The translations under genes and the position numbers were made by a program. Below are positions 35,303 through 46,180 of a stretch of 64,000 bases of DNA, piece by piece. How positions within the stretch are numbered: position 1 is the stretch's first letter; the number at the start of each line of letters is the position of its first letter. The notes under the pieces are model-generated. The model had not been told where the DNA came from. It worked only from the letters and a program-made list of their open reading frames with translations, and did not search any database. Origin of the DNA: Agrococcus jejuensis (GTDB lineage Bacteria > Actinomycetota > Actinomycetes > Actinomycetales > Microbacteriaceae); the NCBI RefSeq assembly GCF_900099705.1, contig NZ_LT629695.1, forward strand, positions 372,001 to 436,000. The letters are read 5' to 3'.

Positions 35303-35335
35303 GCGGGCGTGTCGCGACCGGCGCGACACGCCCGC
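35303..35335 (-). terminator. Hairpin between NRPS end and mbtH
   Basis: A 14-bp perfect stem (35303-35316 with 35322-35335) and 5-base loop, just after the NRPS stop on the minus strand. There is no T-run, so it may only attenuate. If it terminates, mbtH and the exporter genes need their own promoter in 35206-35300. Confidence 0.65.
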
Positions 35336-35340
35336 GACGC

Positions 35341-38300
35341 TCAGTCCCGACGCCCGGCCCGATCGAGCAGGTCGTCGAGCACGGGGCCGAGGTCGTCGAG
35401 CGCGCGGTCCGACAGCATGTCCTGATGCCGCACGCCCACGAGGCTCGAGGTGACCTCGCCCGCCGCGAACGGCGCCCACGCCTCCGGCTCGGGACGGTCG
35501 GCCGGCACCTGCTCGGTGGCGGCGAACACGTGCATCGACCCGTCGAACGTCGGCACGTCGGCGGCGTCGAGCAGCTCGCCGAGTCGCAGGAAGCGGCGCA
35601 CCATGCGCTCGACGGCCTCGGCAGGCACGTCGGCGAGCGGGCTGCCCGCCTCCTCGAGCAGCGCGAGCACGCGATGCACGTCGAGGTCGCCCTCCGGCGG
35701 CACGACGCCGTTCGCGTCGAGGAAGCCGCGCCACATGTCGTCGGGATGCGCGACGCCGTCGAGCGCCGATCCCTCGGTCGGGTAGGCGTCGAGCACGGCG
35801 AGCAGCGCCACCTCGTCGCCCTCGGCCTGCAGCCGCGCGGCGATGTGCTGCGCGAGGCGACCGCCGAACGAGAAGCCCGTCAGGTGGTACGGGCCGTGCG
35901 GCTGCTCGGCCCTGATCGCCGCGACGTAGGCGTCCAGCAGCTCGTCGAACGACTCGGCGGTCGGCGGCTCGGCCTCGTCGGGCGCGATGCCGGGCATCTG
36001 CACGCCGAGGATGGGGCGCGTCGTGCGCAGTCGGGACACGTAGGAGGTGAACTTCCACGCGACGCCGCTGGCGGGATGCACGGCGAACACCGGCTCGCCC
36101 TCGCCCTCGCGCCGCAGCGGCAGGATCGTGCGGAGGCTCTCCGCGACGTCCGCACCACCGGAGGCGACGAGCGCCGCGAGCCCTGCCACGGTCGGCGCCT
36201 GGAACAGCGCCTGCACGGGCAGGCTCGCGCCGAGCGCCGCGTTGACGGCCTGGATGGTCGGCTGGGCGACGAACGAGTGGCCGCCGAGCGCGAAGAACGA
36301 GTCGTCGGCGCGCACGTCGTCGACGCCGAGCGCGTCGGCGAAGGCCGCGGCGACCGCGACCTCCGCGTCGCCCTCGGGCGCACGACCGTCGCCGCCGCCC
36401 GTGCGCAGCTCGGGCAGCGCGCGCGCGTCGACCTTGCCGTTGGGCGTGCGGGGCACGGCGTCGATCGCCGCGACGCCCACGGGCACCATGTAGTCGGGCA
36501 CGCGACCGCGCACGCGGTCGACGAGCCCGCGGGCGAGCGCGCTGCCGTCCTCGCCAGCGTCGGCGACGATCCACGCGCCGAGCGCGGCGCCGCGCGCCGT
36601 GTCGATCGCACGCACGACGGCCTCGGCGACGCCGTCGACGCCGCGCAGCAGCGCCTCGACCTCGCCGGGCTCCACGCGGTGGCCGCGGATCTTCACCTGG
36701 CCGTCGCTGCGGCCCAGCGAGACGACGCTCGGCCGCTCCCCCGCATCCGCGTCGCGCACGACGACGAGGTCGCCCGTGCGGTACATGCGGCTGCCGTCGG
36801 CTGCGAACGGGTCGGCGACGAAGCGGTCGGCCGTCGTGTCGGGCCGGCCGGCGTAGCCGTGCGCCAGCTGCGCCCCGGCGAGCCAGAGCTCGCCGACGCT
36901 GCCGACCGGGGCGGGCCGCAGCCTGCCGTCGAGCACGTAGCCCACGACGTCGACCGTGGTCGCGCCGAGCTCGGGCCGCTCGACGTCGGCGACGCGCGCG
37001 ACCATCGAGTCGACGCCGACCTCGGTGGGGCCGTAGAGGTTCCACGCGTCGACGGCCGTGCGCTCGCGCAGCCACGTCCACAGCCCGGCGTCGAGCGCCT
37101 CGCCGCCGAGCAGCATCGTGAACGGCTCGGATGCGTCACGTCGGTCGAGCACGTCGGCCAGGCGCGTCTGCGCCGCGAGCGCCGCGACGTAGCTCGGCGT
37201 GGTCTCCCACGCGCCGATGCCGCGCTCGTCGAGCAGGGTCGTGAGGGCCTGCGGGTCGCGGCGCGTGGCGTCGTCGACGACGTGCACCTCGTGGCCGGCG
37301 GCGAGCCAGACCACGGGGTCCATCGCGGCGTCGAAGCCGACGCCCGTCGTGTGGGCGAGGCGCACGCGACGCTCGTCGGCGTCGGGCAGCAGCGTCGCAC
37401 GGTGACTGGCGAGCAGGCTCGCGAGCGCGCGGTGCGGCACCTGCACGGCCTTCGGCTCGCCCGTCGTGCCCGACGTGAAGATGAGGTAGGCAGGGGCATC
37501 CAGCGCGACGTCGACGCGGTCGACGGGCTCCGCCGATGCGAGGTCGTCGACGAGCACGACGCGATCGCTCGCGAGGTCGGCATCGGCGGCCGCGGCAGCC
37601 GACGCCTCGTCGGCCCCAGCGTGCACGAGCAGGCGCGCCCGGGCCGTGCGCAGCATCGAGACGACGCGCTCCTGCGGCAGCTCGGCGTCGATCGGCGAGA
37701 CCACGGCACCCGCGTGCCACACGGCGAGCAGCGCCGCGATCGTGTCGGCGGAGCGGGGCAGTCGCAGCGCCACGACGTCGCCCGGCACGACGCCCGCGGC
37801 GACGAGGCCGCCGGCGATGCGCGCGACGCGATCGCCGAGGGCGGCGCCGTCGAGCCTCGCGTCGGGGGCGACGATCGCCGCCGCCGACGGTCGGGCGGCG
37901 AGCGACGCGGCGAGCGCATCGAGCAGCCCCGGCCGCGCGTCGTCGGTCGTCGGCCACGCGGCGAGCGTGCCCGCGCTCGGCTCGACCACGGCATCCCGCA
38001 GCCGCTCGCGCGGTGCCTCGGCTGCCGCCGCGAGGAACGCGATCCACCGGTCGACGAGGCCGCGCGCGGCGCGGTCGCTGAACATCGCGGCGTCGTGCTC
38101 GAGCACGCCCTCGACGTCGCCGGAGGGCTGGGGGCGCAGCGTGAACGACAGGTCGACCTTGGCTGCACCCGTCGTCTCGGGCTCGATGGGCGTCGTCGCG
38201 ACGCCCGGCAGCTCGAGCGCGACGCCCGAGGGCTCCTCGACCGACAGCATGGTCTGGAACAGCGGATGCCTGCCGAGCCGGCGCTCGGGCGCCATGGCCT

Positions 38301-41300
38301 CGACGATGCGCTCGAACGGCACCGACTCGTGCTCGATCGCGTGCAGCGTCGCCGCGCGGGCGCGCTCGATCGCGTCGACGAGCGTCGGTGCATCGGTGAG
38401 GTCGATGCGCAGCGGCAGCGTGTTGACGAAGAAGCCGACGAGCTCGGCGACGTCGGGATCCGTGCGGCCGGCCGAGGGCGAGCCGATCACGACGTCGTCG
38501 CCGGCGCCGATGCGATGCAGGTAGCCCGCGAGGCCCGCGAGCCACGCGTGGAACCCGCTCGCCTGCGCCTGACCGGCCGCCGACTGCACGGCCGTCGCGA
38601 CGTCGGCGGGGATCGTGAAGCGCACCTGACGCGCGGCACGCGCCGCCGTCTCGGGGCGGCGTCCGTCCGCAGGCAGCTCGAGCTCGTCGGGGATGCCGGC
38701 GAGCCGATCCGTCCACGCGGCGAGCGAGGCGTCGTGGCGTGCGCCGTCGCCGTCCTCGAGCGCGCGCTGCATGCGCGCGAAGTCCGCGTACTGCACGGCG
38801 AGCGGACGCTGCACGCGCGCCGTGCCGCCCGCGCGCGCGGCGTAGGCGGTCGCCACGTCGCGGGCGAGCGGCGCGAGCGAGGCGCCGTCGGTCGCGATGT
38901 GGTGGATCACGAGGTCGATGCGCCACTGGCGCTCCCCCGTCTCGACGAGGGCGGCGCGCACGGGCTGGTCGACCGCGAGGTCGAAGCCGGCCGACGTGTC
39001 CACGGCCTCCGTGCCCAGCACGCCCGTGCGGGGTGCGTGGATGCGCTGCACGGGCCGACCGTCGACCTCCGGGTACGTGGTGCGCAGCACCTCGTGGCGT
39101 GCGACGAGGTCGTCGATCGCCTGGCCGAGGGCCTCGACGTCGAGGTCGCCCTCGAACGACGCCTGCAGCACGACGGAGTACTCGGCCGACGACACGTCGA
39201 GGCGGTTCAGGAACCACAGGCGCGCCTGGTTCGGCGAGAGCGGCAGCGACTCGCCCTCGACGCGCGGATGCTCGGCAGCCCACGCGCGCAGGGCCGGGGC
39301 GGCCTCGGCGCGACCACCGGCATCCGCCGCCACCGCGCCCGAGCCGATCGCCGCGAGCAGGCCCGCGGGCGTCGGCGCGTCGAAGACCGTGCGCAGCGGC
39401 AGGGTGGCGCCCAGCTCGTCGCGGATGCGGCCCATGAGCGACACGGCGAGCAGCGAGTGACCGCCGAGCGCGAAGAAGTCGTCGTCGAGCCCGACGTCGT
39501 GCACGCCGAGCACGTCGCCGACGATGCGGCACATCGTGCGCTCGTCGTCGGTCTCGGGCTCGCGCGATCCGCCCGTGGCCGACGGCTCGGGCAGCGCAGC
39601 CACGTCGACCTTGCCGTTGGGCGTCAGCGGGATCTCGTCGACGACGGCGATTGCCGTCGGCACCATGTAGTCGGGCAGCTCGGCGGCGGCGGTGCGCCGT
39701 GCCGCATCGGCGTCGACGTCACCGGCCACCCACGCGACGAGGCGCGCGGACTCGGCATCGCCGACCACGCGGGCGACGGCGGCGCGCACGCCGGGCGTGC
39801 GCTCGAGCGCGCTCGACACGTCGCCGACCTCGATGCGATAGCCGCGCAGCTTCACCTGATCGTCGTCGCGGCGCAGGAACTCGAGCTCGCCCGTGACGCG
39901 GCGGCGCACGACGTCGCCCGTGCGGTACATGCGCGTGCCGTCGCCGTGCGGGTCGGCGACGAAGCGACCGGCCGTCTCGGCCGTGCGGCCGCGATAGCCG
40001 TGCGCGAGCGTCGCGCCCGAGAGGTACAGCTCGCCCTCGACGCCGGGCGGCACGGGCTGCAGGAAGCGGTCGAGCACGCGTGCCGTGACGGTCGCGACGG
40101 GTGCGCCGATGTGCACGGCGCCCGGCTCGATGCGCGCGACGACGGCGTCGACGGTCGACTCGCTCGGCCCGTAGAGGTTCCAGCCGTCGATCGCGTCGGA
40201 TGCGGCGAGCCGGTCCCAGAGCGCCTGCGGCACGGCCTCGCCGCCGACGGCGACCGTGAGCGGGGCCGCGCGGTCGGCGATCGCGTCGAGCAGGCCGACC
40301 GCGACGAGCTGCTGCGCGTACGACGGCGTCGTCTCGAGCACGTCGATGCCGTGGTCGGCGATCGCACGCACGACGGCCTCGGCGTCGGTGCGCGTCGCGT
40401 CGTCGGCGACCTCGAGCGTCGTGCCGGCGACGAGCCACAGGATCGGGTCCCACGCGGCGTCGAAGCCGAGCCCCGAGAGGTGCAGCATGCGCGGCGCGCC
40501 GTCGACGCGGGCGCGCACGGTGCCGATCATGGCCTCGTCGTGCTGCGCGAGCACGGTCGCGAGCGCCGAGTGCGCCACCTGCACGCCCTTCGGCGCACCG
40601 GTGGTGCCCGAGGTGTAGACGAGGTACGCGGCGTCGTCGGGGGCGGGTGCGTCGGGCACGCTCGCGTCGGCGCCCGCCGCATCCACGTCGGCGACGGCGA
40701 CGACGCGCGGAGCGTCGGCGAGGTCGACGTCGGCGACGACGCGCGCGGCGCGCTCGCCGTCGGCCGTCACCACGACGGTCGGCTCGGCGCCGACGAGGAT
40801 CTGCCCGATGCGCGCATCGGGGTAGGCGACGTCGACGGGCACGGCGACGGCACCGGCGCGGAGCGCGCCGAGCACGAGCGCGATGGCGTCCGACGAGCGC
40901 GGCAACGCGATCGCGACGCGATCGCCGCGAGCGACGCCGAGGGCGGCGAGGCCGGCTGCGAGACGGTCGATGCGCGCGCCGAGCTCGGCGAACGTCGTCG
41001 TGCCGTCGGCGTCGACGAGCGCGTCGGCGTCGGGCTGCGCATCCACGGTCGTGGCGAGCCGGTCGAGCACGGTGCCGGAGACCTCGAGCGCGCGACCCGT
41101 CGCCTGCTCGTCGAGCACGCGCACCGTGGCGGCGTCGACCGAGGGGATGTCGGACACGCGGCGGTGCGGCGCATCCACGAACCCTGCGAGCACGCGGTCG
41201 AGCGCGTCGCGCATGCGCTCCGCCGTCGCCTCGTCGAACAGCGCGCGGTCGAACCCGAGGGTCGCGACGAGCGGGCCGTCGTCGCCCTCCGGCGTCGCGA

Positions 41301-44300
41301 CGTCGATGAGCAGGTCGGCCTTGACGCCCGCGCTCGTGACCTGGCCGGGCACCGTCACGGTGACGTCGCCGAGGTCGAGGGATGCGGGCTCGGTCGACTG
41401 CAGCGTGAGCAGCACCTGGAAGAGCGGGGGCCGGTCGGCGACGCGCGGCGGACGCAGGGCGTCGACGACGGCGTCGAAGGGCACGTCCTGGTGCGCGTAC
41501 GCCTCGGTGTTGCTCGTGCGCACGCGCTCGAGCAGCTCCTCGAGCGTCGGATCGCCCGCGAGCGAGGTGCGCAGCACCACGGTGTTCACGAAGAAGCCGA
41601 CGAGGTCGTCGAGCTGCGGGTCCGTGCGGCCGGCGACGGGCGTGCCGACCACGACGTCCTCGCCGGCGCCCTGCTGCTCGAGCATGGCGGCGACGGCGGC
41701 GTGCAGCACGATGAAGAGGCTCGTGCGGTGGTCGCCCGCGAGCTCGCGCACCGCAGCGTGCCGGGCGGCGTCGAGCGTGAGCGCGACCTCGCCGACGCCG
41801 CGCTGCGCGGGATCGGCCGGGTCGGCGGCGCCGCGTGCGCGGTCGCGCGGCAGCGCGATCTCGTCGGGCGCGCCGTCGAGCACGCCGCGCCAGTGCGCGA
41901 GCTGCGTCGACAGCTCGCTGTCGGGATCGTCGGCCGAGCCGAGGTGCTCGCGCTGCCACAGCGCGAAGTCCGCGTAGTCGACGGCGAGCGGCGCCCAGCC
42001 GGGCTCCTCCCCCGCCGCGCGGGCGGCGTACGCGGTGCCGAGGTCGCGCGCGAACGGCGCGAGCGACCAGCCGTCGGAGGCGATGTGGTGCATCGTCGCC
42101 ACGAGCACGTGGCGCTCGGGCGCGACGCGCAGCAGCACGGCGCGCAGCGGCGTCTCGGCCGTGACGTCGAACGGACGCATCGCCTCCTGGCGCACGACGG
42201 CCTCCACGCGCTCCTCGGGCACGTCGATCGCCAGGAACGGCGGCTCGCCGTCGACGCCCGAGAGGATGCGCTGCACGGGCTCGCCGCCGACGAGGGGCGT
42301 CACGGTGCGCAGCGGCTCGTGCCGCTCGGCGACGTCGACGAACGCGGCGCGCAGCGCGGGCACGTCGAGCGGGCCGTCGAGGTGCAGCACGACGGGGATG
42401 GAGTACGCGGCCGAGTCGGGCTCGAGCCGGTTGAGGAACCACAGGCGGCGCTGCGCGAGCGACACCGGCAGCGGGTCGGGACGCGTCGCGCGCGACAGGC
42501 GCGACGGGCGGTCGTCGACGCCGGCGTCGCCGGCGCGCTCGGCGAGCGCCGCGACGGTGGGCCGCTCGAAGACGTCGCGCACCGTGATCTGCCGCTCGAG
42601 ACGCTCCGAGAGCGTCGACGCGAGCCGCGTGGCGAGCAGCGAGTGCCCGCCGGCCGCGAAGAAGTCCTCGTCGATGCCCACGGCATCCACCTCGAGGGTC
42701 TCGGCGAACGCCTCGGCGACGATGCGCTGCACCGTCGTCTGCGGCTGCTGGGCAGGGTCGGCGCTCGAGCGCTCGGGCGTCGGCAGGGCGCGGCGGTCGA
42801 GCTTGCCGTTGGGGGTCATCGGCAGGTCGCTGAGCGCCATGATCGTCGACGGCACCATGTAGTCGGGCACGCCGCGACGCATCGCCTCGCGCACGGCGGC
42901 GCCGAGGCCGTCGAGGTCGCCGTCGGCGGTGACGTAGCCGACGATGCGCGCCGTGGCGCCGTCGCCGTGCACGACGGCGGCGGCGCGCGTCACGCGGTCC
43001 TGGCGACGCATCGCGGCCTCGACCTCGTCGAGCTCGACGCGGTAGCCGCGGATCTTCACCTGGTCGTCGATGCGACCGACGAAGCGGAGGGAGCCGTCGC
43101 GGCGACGACGCACGACGTCGCCCGTGCGGTACATGCGCGAGCCGTCGTCGGCGAACGGGTCGGCGACGAAGCGCTCGGCGCTGAGGTCGGGGCGGCCGAC
43201 GTAGCCGCGGGCCACGTTGGCGCCTGCGAGGTAGAGCTCGCCGACGGCGCGGTCGGGCACGGGCGTGAGGCTCGCGTCGAGGATGTAGTGGCGCGCGTTG
43301 CGCACCGACGTGCCGATGTGCGGCTGCACCCCCGGCTCGATCACGGCGATGAGGCTGTCGACGGTCGTCTCGGTCGGTCCGTAGAGGTTGACGGCGTGGA
43401 TGTCGTCGCGCTGCGCGAGCGCATCCCACAGCGCGGGCCCGACGGCCTCGCCGCCGAGCGCGATCTCGGTGGGGTGGCGGTCGGCGTCGAGCATGCCGGC
43501 GGCGATGAGCGCCTCGGCGAACGACGGCGTCGTCTCGATGGCGTCGATGCGACGGTCGGCGAGCAGCTGCACGAGTCGCTGCGGGTCGCGCCGGGCGTCG
43601 TCGTCGATGACGTGCAGCTCGTGGCCCGCGAAGAGCCAGAGCAGCGGATCCCAGGCGGCGTCGAACGACAGGCCTGCGGTGTGGGCGACGCGCACGGGGC
43701 GCCCGAGCCGCTCGGCTGCCGGCTCGAACATCTCGGCACGGTGCTGCTGGAACAGGTTGCGCAGCGCGATCCGGTCGACGCCCACGCCCTTCGGGCGCCC
43801 CGTGCTGCCGGAGGTGAACACCACGTAGGCGAGATCGTCGTCGGCAGCGGTCGGCAGGGCCGTCGCATCCGGCGTGCCACGACGCCAGCTGGCGGTGTCG
43901 GCGTCGACGGCGAGGGTCGGCACCGCCCAGTCCGCTCCCGCGGCGCGGTCGCGCTCGAGCTGACCCGTGCTCGTGAGCAGCAGCACGGGGTCGGCGTCCT
44001 CGACCATCCCCGCGACGCGGTCGATGGGGTACTCGGGGTCGAGCGGCACGTAGGCGCCGCCCGCGCGCAGCACGGCGAGCACGAGCATCGGCAGCAGCGC
44101 GCTGCGCTCGATGCGCACCGCGACGCGCGCACCGGGGCCGACGCCCTGGGAGACGAGGTGGTGCGCGAGGCGCGTGGCGTCGGCGTCGAGCATCGAGAAC
44201 GTGACCATGCCGTCCTCGGCGACGACCGCGGGCTCGTGCGGACGCTGCGCCGCGATCGCGGCGAAGGCCTCGAGCACCGTCTCGGGCGCGATCGCGACCC

Positions 44301-45723
44301 GACGGCCCGCACCCTGCTCGAGCAGGCTCGACGCCTCGTCGACGCCGAGGATCGTCGCATCCGTGACGACGAGCGCGTGGTCGTCGAGCGCGTCGCCGAC
44401 GAGCGCGAGCAGTCGCTCGGCATGCTCGAGCAGGCTCTCGCGCGTGTGCAGGTCGGCGTCGCCCTCGAGCTGCAGCGTCGCGTCGGCCGCGTCGCTCTCG
44501 AGGCCCGAGAGCACGATCGACAGGTCGTGCACCGGCCCGGTCGACAGGATGCGCACCTCGCCGGTCGCCGCGCCGAAGCGCAGCGCGTCGATGACGGGCA
44601 GCAGGTTCACGGAGGGGCCTGCGAACGTCGGTGCACCCGACACGCGCTCGACGCGGAACCGCTGGTGCCGCACGGCGCCGCGCACGACGTCGCCGGCCTC
44701 GGCGACGACCTCGCCGACCGTCGCGGCCGGATCGACGTCGACGCGCAGCGGCAGGATGCTCGACAGCATCGACGGCGTGGTCTTCGCCACGGAGCCGCGG
44801 CGAGCCGTGACCGGCAGGCCCAGGGAGACGCGCGCCTCCCCCGTCACCTTCGCCATGTAGACCGCGATGACGCCGACGATCGTCTTCGGCAGGTCGCGGC
44901 CGAGCCCGGCGAGGCGCTCGACGAGCGCCTCGTCGAGCGGCACCGACACGCGCTCGACGCGCGAGGCGACGCCGTCCGCCGAGCCCTCGAGCCCCTCGAC
45001 GACGGCCTCGTCGGCGAGCACCTCGGTCCAGTAGGCCTCGTCGGCGTCGCGCTGCTCGGACGCCTCGTAGGCGTCGATCGAGGCGTGCAGCTCGGCGAGC
45101 GACGGCAGCGGCGAGGGGATGCGCGCGGCGACGCGCGCGACGATGCCGTCGACGAGGTCGAGGGCCCGTCCGCCGGGCGTGAAGCGCGCGAGGCTCGTGT
45201 AGACGCCCGCGAGGTAGCGCAGGGCGACGACGGCGCCGTAGCCGTCGAGCAGGATGTGGTGCACGCGCTGGAAGAACAGCGAGCGGTCGCCGCCGAGGCG
45301 GAAGAGGATGGCGCCGAAGAGCTCGTCGCCCGTGAGGTCGCGCGGCGTGGCCATCTCGACGTCCATGCGCTCGCGCGCCTGCGCGAACGCAGCGTCGGCG
45401 TCGATGCCGCGCAGATCGACGACCTCGAGCAGGTCGTCGGTCGCCGCGGGCGGCGCCGCGACGGCGTACGGGCCGTCGCCGTCGTCGCGCAGCCGCAGGT
45501 GCACGGCGTCGAGGTCGGCGACGATCTTCGTCACCGCGACGCGCATGAGCGCAGGCTCGATGCGGCCGCGCAGGTCGAGGTACTGCCCGATCTGGTACGT
45601 CGGGTTCGCCTCGTCGAGCTGCTGCGCGTACCAGATGCCGCGCTGCGCCGCGGTGAGCGGGATGCGCGCATCGGCGCTCGGGGTGTCGGTCGATCGGTCG
45701 TTCGTGGGCGTCGTGCTCGTCAC
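35341..45723 (-). CDS. Trimodular non-ribosomal peptide synthetase (C-A-T)x3-TE
   Basis: A 3460-residue synthetase. Approximate domains: C1 20-440 (HHILLDG near 156); A1 470-965 ([11 protein letters not shown] near 636); T1 with [10 protein letters not shown] near 1028; C2 1075-1500 (HHIASDG near 1211); A2 1525-2025 ([11 protein letters not shown] near 1706); T2 [10 protein letters not shown] near 2089; C3 2145-2570 (HHIATDG near 2274); A3 2590-3080 ([11 protein letters not shown] near 2753); T3 GGHSFVAQ near 3148; TE with GFSFGG near 3284. No epimerase or methyltransferase domain is seen. C1 begins like EntF/DhbF-type condensation domains ([12 protein letters not shown]), which accept an acyl or aryl starter, yet no starter-loading gene is nearby. 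The three A domains share FDAA(W/M)DP, ETTPS(F/Y) and NLYGP, suggesting the same or similar amino acids. GTG 45723 follows AGGAG. Product unknown. Confidence 0.96.
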   Translation of the reverse strand: MTSTTPTNDRSTDTPSADARIPLTAAQRGIWYAQQLDEANPTYQIGQYLDLRGRIEPALMRVAVTKIVADLDAVHLRLRDDGDGPYAVAAPPAATDDLLEVVDLRGIDADAAFAQARERMDVEMATPRDLTGDELFGAILFRLGGDRSLFFQRVHHILLDGYGAVVALRYLAGVYTSLARFTPGGRALDLVDGIVARVAARIPSPLPSLAELHASIDAYEASEQRDADEAYWTEVLADEAVVEGLEGSADGVASRVERVSVPLDEALVERLAGLGRDLPKTIVGVIAVYMAKVTGEARVSLGLPVTARRGSVAKTTPSMLSSILPLRVDVDPAATVGEVVAEAGDVVRGAVRHQRFRVERVSGAPTFAGPSVNLLPVIDALRFGAATGEVRILSTGPVHDLSIVLSGLESDAADATLQLEGDADLHTRESLLEHAERLLALVGDALDDHALVVTDATILGVDEASSLLEQGAGRRVAIAPETVLEAFAAIAAQRPHEPAVVAEDGMVTFSMLDADATRLAHHLVSQGVGPGARVAVRIERSALLPMLVLAVLRAGGAYVPLDPEYPIDRVAGMVEDADPVLLLTSTGQLERDRAAGADWAVPTLAVDADTASWRRGTPDATALPTAADDDLAYVVFTSGSTGRPKGVGVDRIALRNLFQQHRAEMFEPAAERLGRPVRVAHTAGLSFDAAWDPLLWLFAGHELHVIDDDARRDPQRLVQLLADRRIDAIETTPSFAEALIAAGMLDADRHPTEIALGGEAVGPALWDALAQRDDIHAVNLYGPTETTVDSLIAVIEPGVQPHIGTSVRNARHYILDASLTPVPDRAVGELYLAGANVARGYVGRPDLSAERFVADPFADDGSRMYRTGDVVRRRRDGSLRFVGRIDDQVKIRGYRVELDEVEAAMRRQDRVTRAAAVVHGDGATARIVGYVTADGDLDGLGAAVREAMRRGVPDYMVPSTIMALSDLPMTPNGKLDRRALPTPERSSADPAQQPQTTVQRIVAEAFAETLEVDAVGIDEDFFAAGGHSLLATRLASTLSERLERQITVRDVFERPTVAALAERAGDAGVDDRPSRLSRATRPDPLPVSLAQRRLWFLNRLEPDSAAYSIPVVLHLDGPLDVPALRAAFVDVAERHEPLRTVTPLVGGEPVQRILSGVDGEPPFLAIDVPEERVEAVVRQEAMRPFDVTAETPLRAVLLRVAPERHVLVATMHHIASDGWSLAPFARDLGTAYAARAAGEEPGWAPLAVDYADFALWQREHLGSADDPDSELSTQLAHWRGVLDGAPDEIALPRDRARGAADPADPAQRGVGEVALTLDAARHAAVRELAGDHRTSLFIVLHAAVAAMLEQQGAGEDVVVGTPVAGRTDPQLDDLVGFFVNTVVLRTSLAGDPTLEELLERVRTSNTEAYAHQDVPFDAVVDALRPPRVADRPPLFQVLLTLQSTEPASLDLGDVTVTVPGQVTSAGVKADLLIDVATPEGDDGPLVATLGFDRALFDEATAERMRDALDRVLAGFVDAPHRRVSDIPSVDAATVRVLDEQATGRALEVSGTVLDRLATTVDAQPDADALVDADGTTTFAELGARIDRLAAGLAALGVARGDRVAIALPRSSDAIALVLGALRAGAVAVPVDVAYPDARIGQILVGAEPTVVVTADGERAARVVADVDLADAPRVVAVADVDAAGADASVPDAPAPDDAAYLVYTSGTTGAPKGVQVAHSALATVLAQHDEAMIGTVRARVDGAPRMLHLSGLGFDAAWDPILWLVAGTTLEVADDATRTDAEAVVRAIADHGIDVLETTPSYAQQLVAVGLLDAIADRAAPLTVAVGGEAVPQALWDRLAASDAIDGWNLYGPSESTVDAVVARIEPGAVHIGAPVATVTARVLDRFLQPVPPGVEGELYLSGATLAHGYRGRTAETAGRFVADPHGDGTRMYRTGDVVRRRVTGELEFLRRDDDQVKLRGYRIEVGDVSSALERTPGVRAAVARVVGDAESARLVAWVAGDVDADAARRTAAAELPDYMVPTAIAVVDEIPLTPNGKVDVAALPEPSATGGSREPETDDERTMCRIVGDVLGVHDVGLDDDFFALGGHSLLAVSLMGRIRDELGATLPLRTVFDAPTPAGLLAAIGSGAVAADAGGRAEAAPALRAWAAEHPRVEGESLPLSPNQARLWFLNRLDVSSAEYSVVLQASFEGDLDVEALGQAIDDLVARHEVLRTTYPEVDGRPVQRIHAPRTGVLGTEAVDTSAGFDLAVDQPVRAALVETGERQWRIDLVIHHIATDGASLAPLARDVATAYAARAGGTARVQRPLAVQYADFARMQRALEDGDGARHDASLAAWTDRLAGIPDELELPADGRRPETAARAARQVRFTIPADVATAVQSAAGQAQASGFHAWLAGLAGYLHRIGAGDDVVIGSPSAGRTDPDVAELVGFFVNTLPLRIDLTDAPTLVDAIERARAATLHAIEHESVPFERIVEAMAPERRLGRHPLFQTMLSVEEPSGVALELPGVATTPIEPETTGAAKVDLSFTLRPQPSGDVEGVLEHDAAMFSDRAARGLVDRWIAFLAAAAEAPRERLRDAVVEPSAGTLAAWPTTDDARPGLLDALAASLAARPSAAAIVAPDARLDGAALGDRVARIAGGLVAAGVVPGDVVALRLPRSADTIAALLAVWHAGAVVSPIDAELPQERVVSMLRTARARLLVHAGADEASAAAAADADLASDRVVLVDDLASAEPVDRVDVALDAPAYLIFTSGTTGEPKAVQVPHRALASLLASHRATLLPDADERRVRLAHTTGVGFDAAMDPVVWLAAGHEVHVVDDATRRDPQALTTLLDERGIGAWETTPSYVAALAAQTRLADVLDRRDASEPFTMLLGGEALDAGLWTWLRERTAVDAWNLYGPTEVGVDSMVARVADVERPELGATTVDVVGYVLDGRLRPAPVGSVGELWLAGAQLAHGYAGRPDTTADRFVADPFAADGSRMYRTGDLVVVRDADAGERPSVVSLGRSDGQVKIRGHRVEPGEVEALLRGVDGVAEAVVRAIDTARGAALGAWIVADAGEDGSALARGLVDRVRGRVPDYMVPVGVAAIDAVPRTPNGKVDARALPELRTGGGDGRAPEGDAEVAVAAAFADALGVDDVRADDSFFALGGHSFVAQPTIQAVNAALGASLPVQALFQAPTVAGLAALVASGGADVAESLRTILPLRREGEGEPVFAVHPASGVAWKFTSYVSRLRTTRPILGVQMPGIAPDEAEPPTAESFDELLDAYVAAIRAEQPHGPYHLTGFSFGGRLAQHIAARLQAEGDEVALLAVLDAYPTEGSALDGVAHPDDMWRGFLDANGVVPPEGDLDVHRVLALLEEAGSPLADVPAEAVERMVRRFLRLGELLDAADVPTFDGSMHVFAATEQVPADRPEPEAWAPFAAGEVTSSLVGVRHQDMLSDRALDDLGPVLDDLLDRAGRRD

Positions 45724-45741
45724 GGATGGCGCTCCTGAAAG

Positions 45742-45774
45742 ACGTCAGCCCCGCGCAGCGCGCGGGGCTGACGT
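45742..45774 (-). terminator. Strong hairpin between the small secreted gene and the NRPS
   Basis: A perfect 15-bp GC-rich stem (45742-45756 with 45760-45774) and a 3-base loop, lying 31 bases after the small gene and 18 bases before the NRPS start. On the minus strand it is followed by CTTTC and then the NRPS ribosome site AGGAG. It may be a partial terminator giving much more of the small transcript than of the NRPS, or an attenuator. Confidence 0.7.
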
Positions 45775-45805
45775 GGTCCTGTATCGGTCGGTCGAGGCGC
45801 GATGC

Positions 45806-46045
45806 CTACTGGAACTGGCCGATCTGCAGGAAGTTCAGGATGCCGCCGACGTCGACGAGCGGGCCCTGCACGAGCGGTCCCTCGATGAGCGCCGCCTGCG
45901 GCATCGGGGTGGTGGTGGTCGAGTGCATGCCCACGGAGTACGACGCGTCCGAGGCCATGGCAGCGGGTCCGCCGATGGCGACGCCACCGATGGCCAGCGC
46001 AGCCGTCATGGCTGCGGCGCTCATGGTCCGAGTGGTCTTCTTCAT
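45806..46045 (-). CDS. Small secreted protein upstream of the NRPS
   Basis: A 79-residue protein with a classic signal peptide: MKKTTRT, a hydrophobic Ala/Gly/Ile run, and a likely cut after AAMA near residue 31. The mature part is about 48 residues, Thr/Pro-rich then hydrophobic, ending VGGILNFLQIGQFQ, with no Cys. The PQAALIEGPL stretch faintly recalls rodlin-type surface proteins, but that is not enough to name it. The ribosome site CAGGAGGG is excellent. It sits 82 bases before the NRPS on the same strand, separated by a strong hairpin, so it may be the first gene of the cluster. Function unknown. Confidence 0.78.
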   Translation of the reverse strand: MKKTTRTMSAAAMTAALAIGGVAIGGPAAMASDASYSVGMHSTTTTPMPQAALIEGPLVQGPLVDVGGILNFLQIGQFQ

Positions 46046-46100
46046 GGGATGTCCCTCCTGAGCCTGCGTGCCCGCTCCGGGCACTGGTGGTCGTTCGGGA

Positions 46101-46136
46101 CGGGTCGGGCCGCGGGTTGGATCGCGGCCCGACCCG
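46101..46136 (-). terminator. Hairpin downstream of gapB
   Basis: A perfect 14-bp stem (46101-46114 with 46123-46136) and an 8-base loop, about 45 bases after the gapB stop on the minus strand. A smaller stem, TCCTGAGC/GCTCAGGA at 46148-46166, lies just before it. Together they probably end the gapB transcript. The promoter of the small secreted gene must then lie in 46046-46100. Confidence 0.7.
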
Positions 46137-46180
46137 GGCGCGGCGGATCCTGAGCCTGGCTCAGGACCCACCGCATCCGG

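Noticed and set aside
32410..45723. Calling the NRPS a siderophore synthetase
   Set aside because: The EntF-like first C domain and the nearby SIP gene invite it, but there is no starter-unit gene, no hydroxylase and no iron box at the cluster. The product is left open.
35044..45738. A single open reading frame of about 3,560 codons on the plus strand, antisense to the whole NRPS gene
   Set aside because: Its product is Arg/His/Val/Ala-rich without any domain, signal or membrane segment, and it mirrors the codon bias of the NRPS frame. Long antisense frames are expected in DNA this GC-rich.
46046..46180. Iron box in front of the NRPS unit
   Set aside because: I looked for a DtxR-like site between gapB and the small secreted gene. 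Only hairpins (46101-46136 and 46148-46166) are there; the second is palindromic but does not resemble an iron box.
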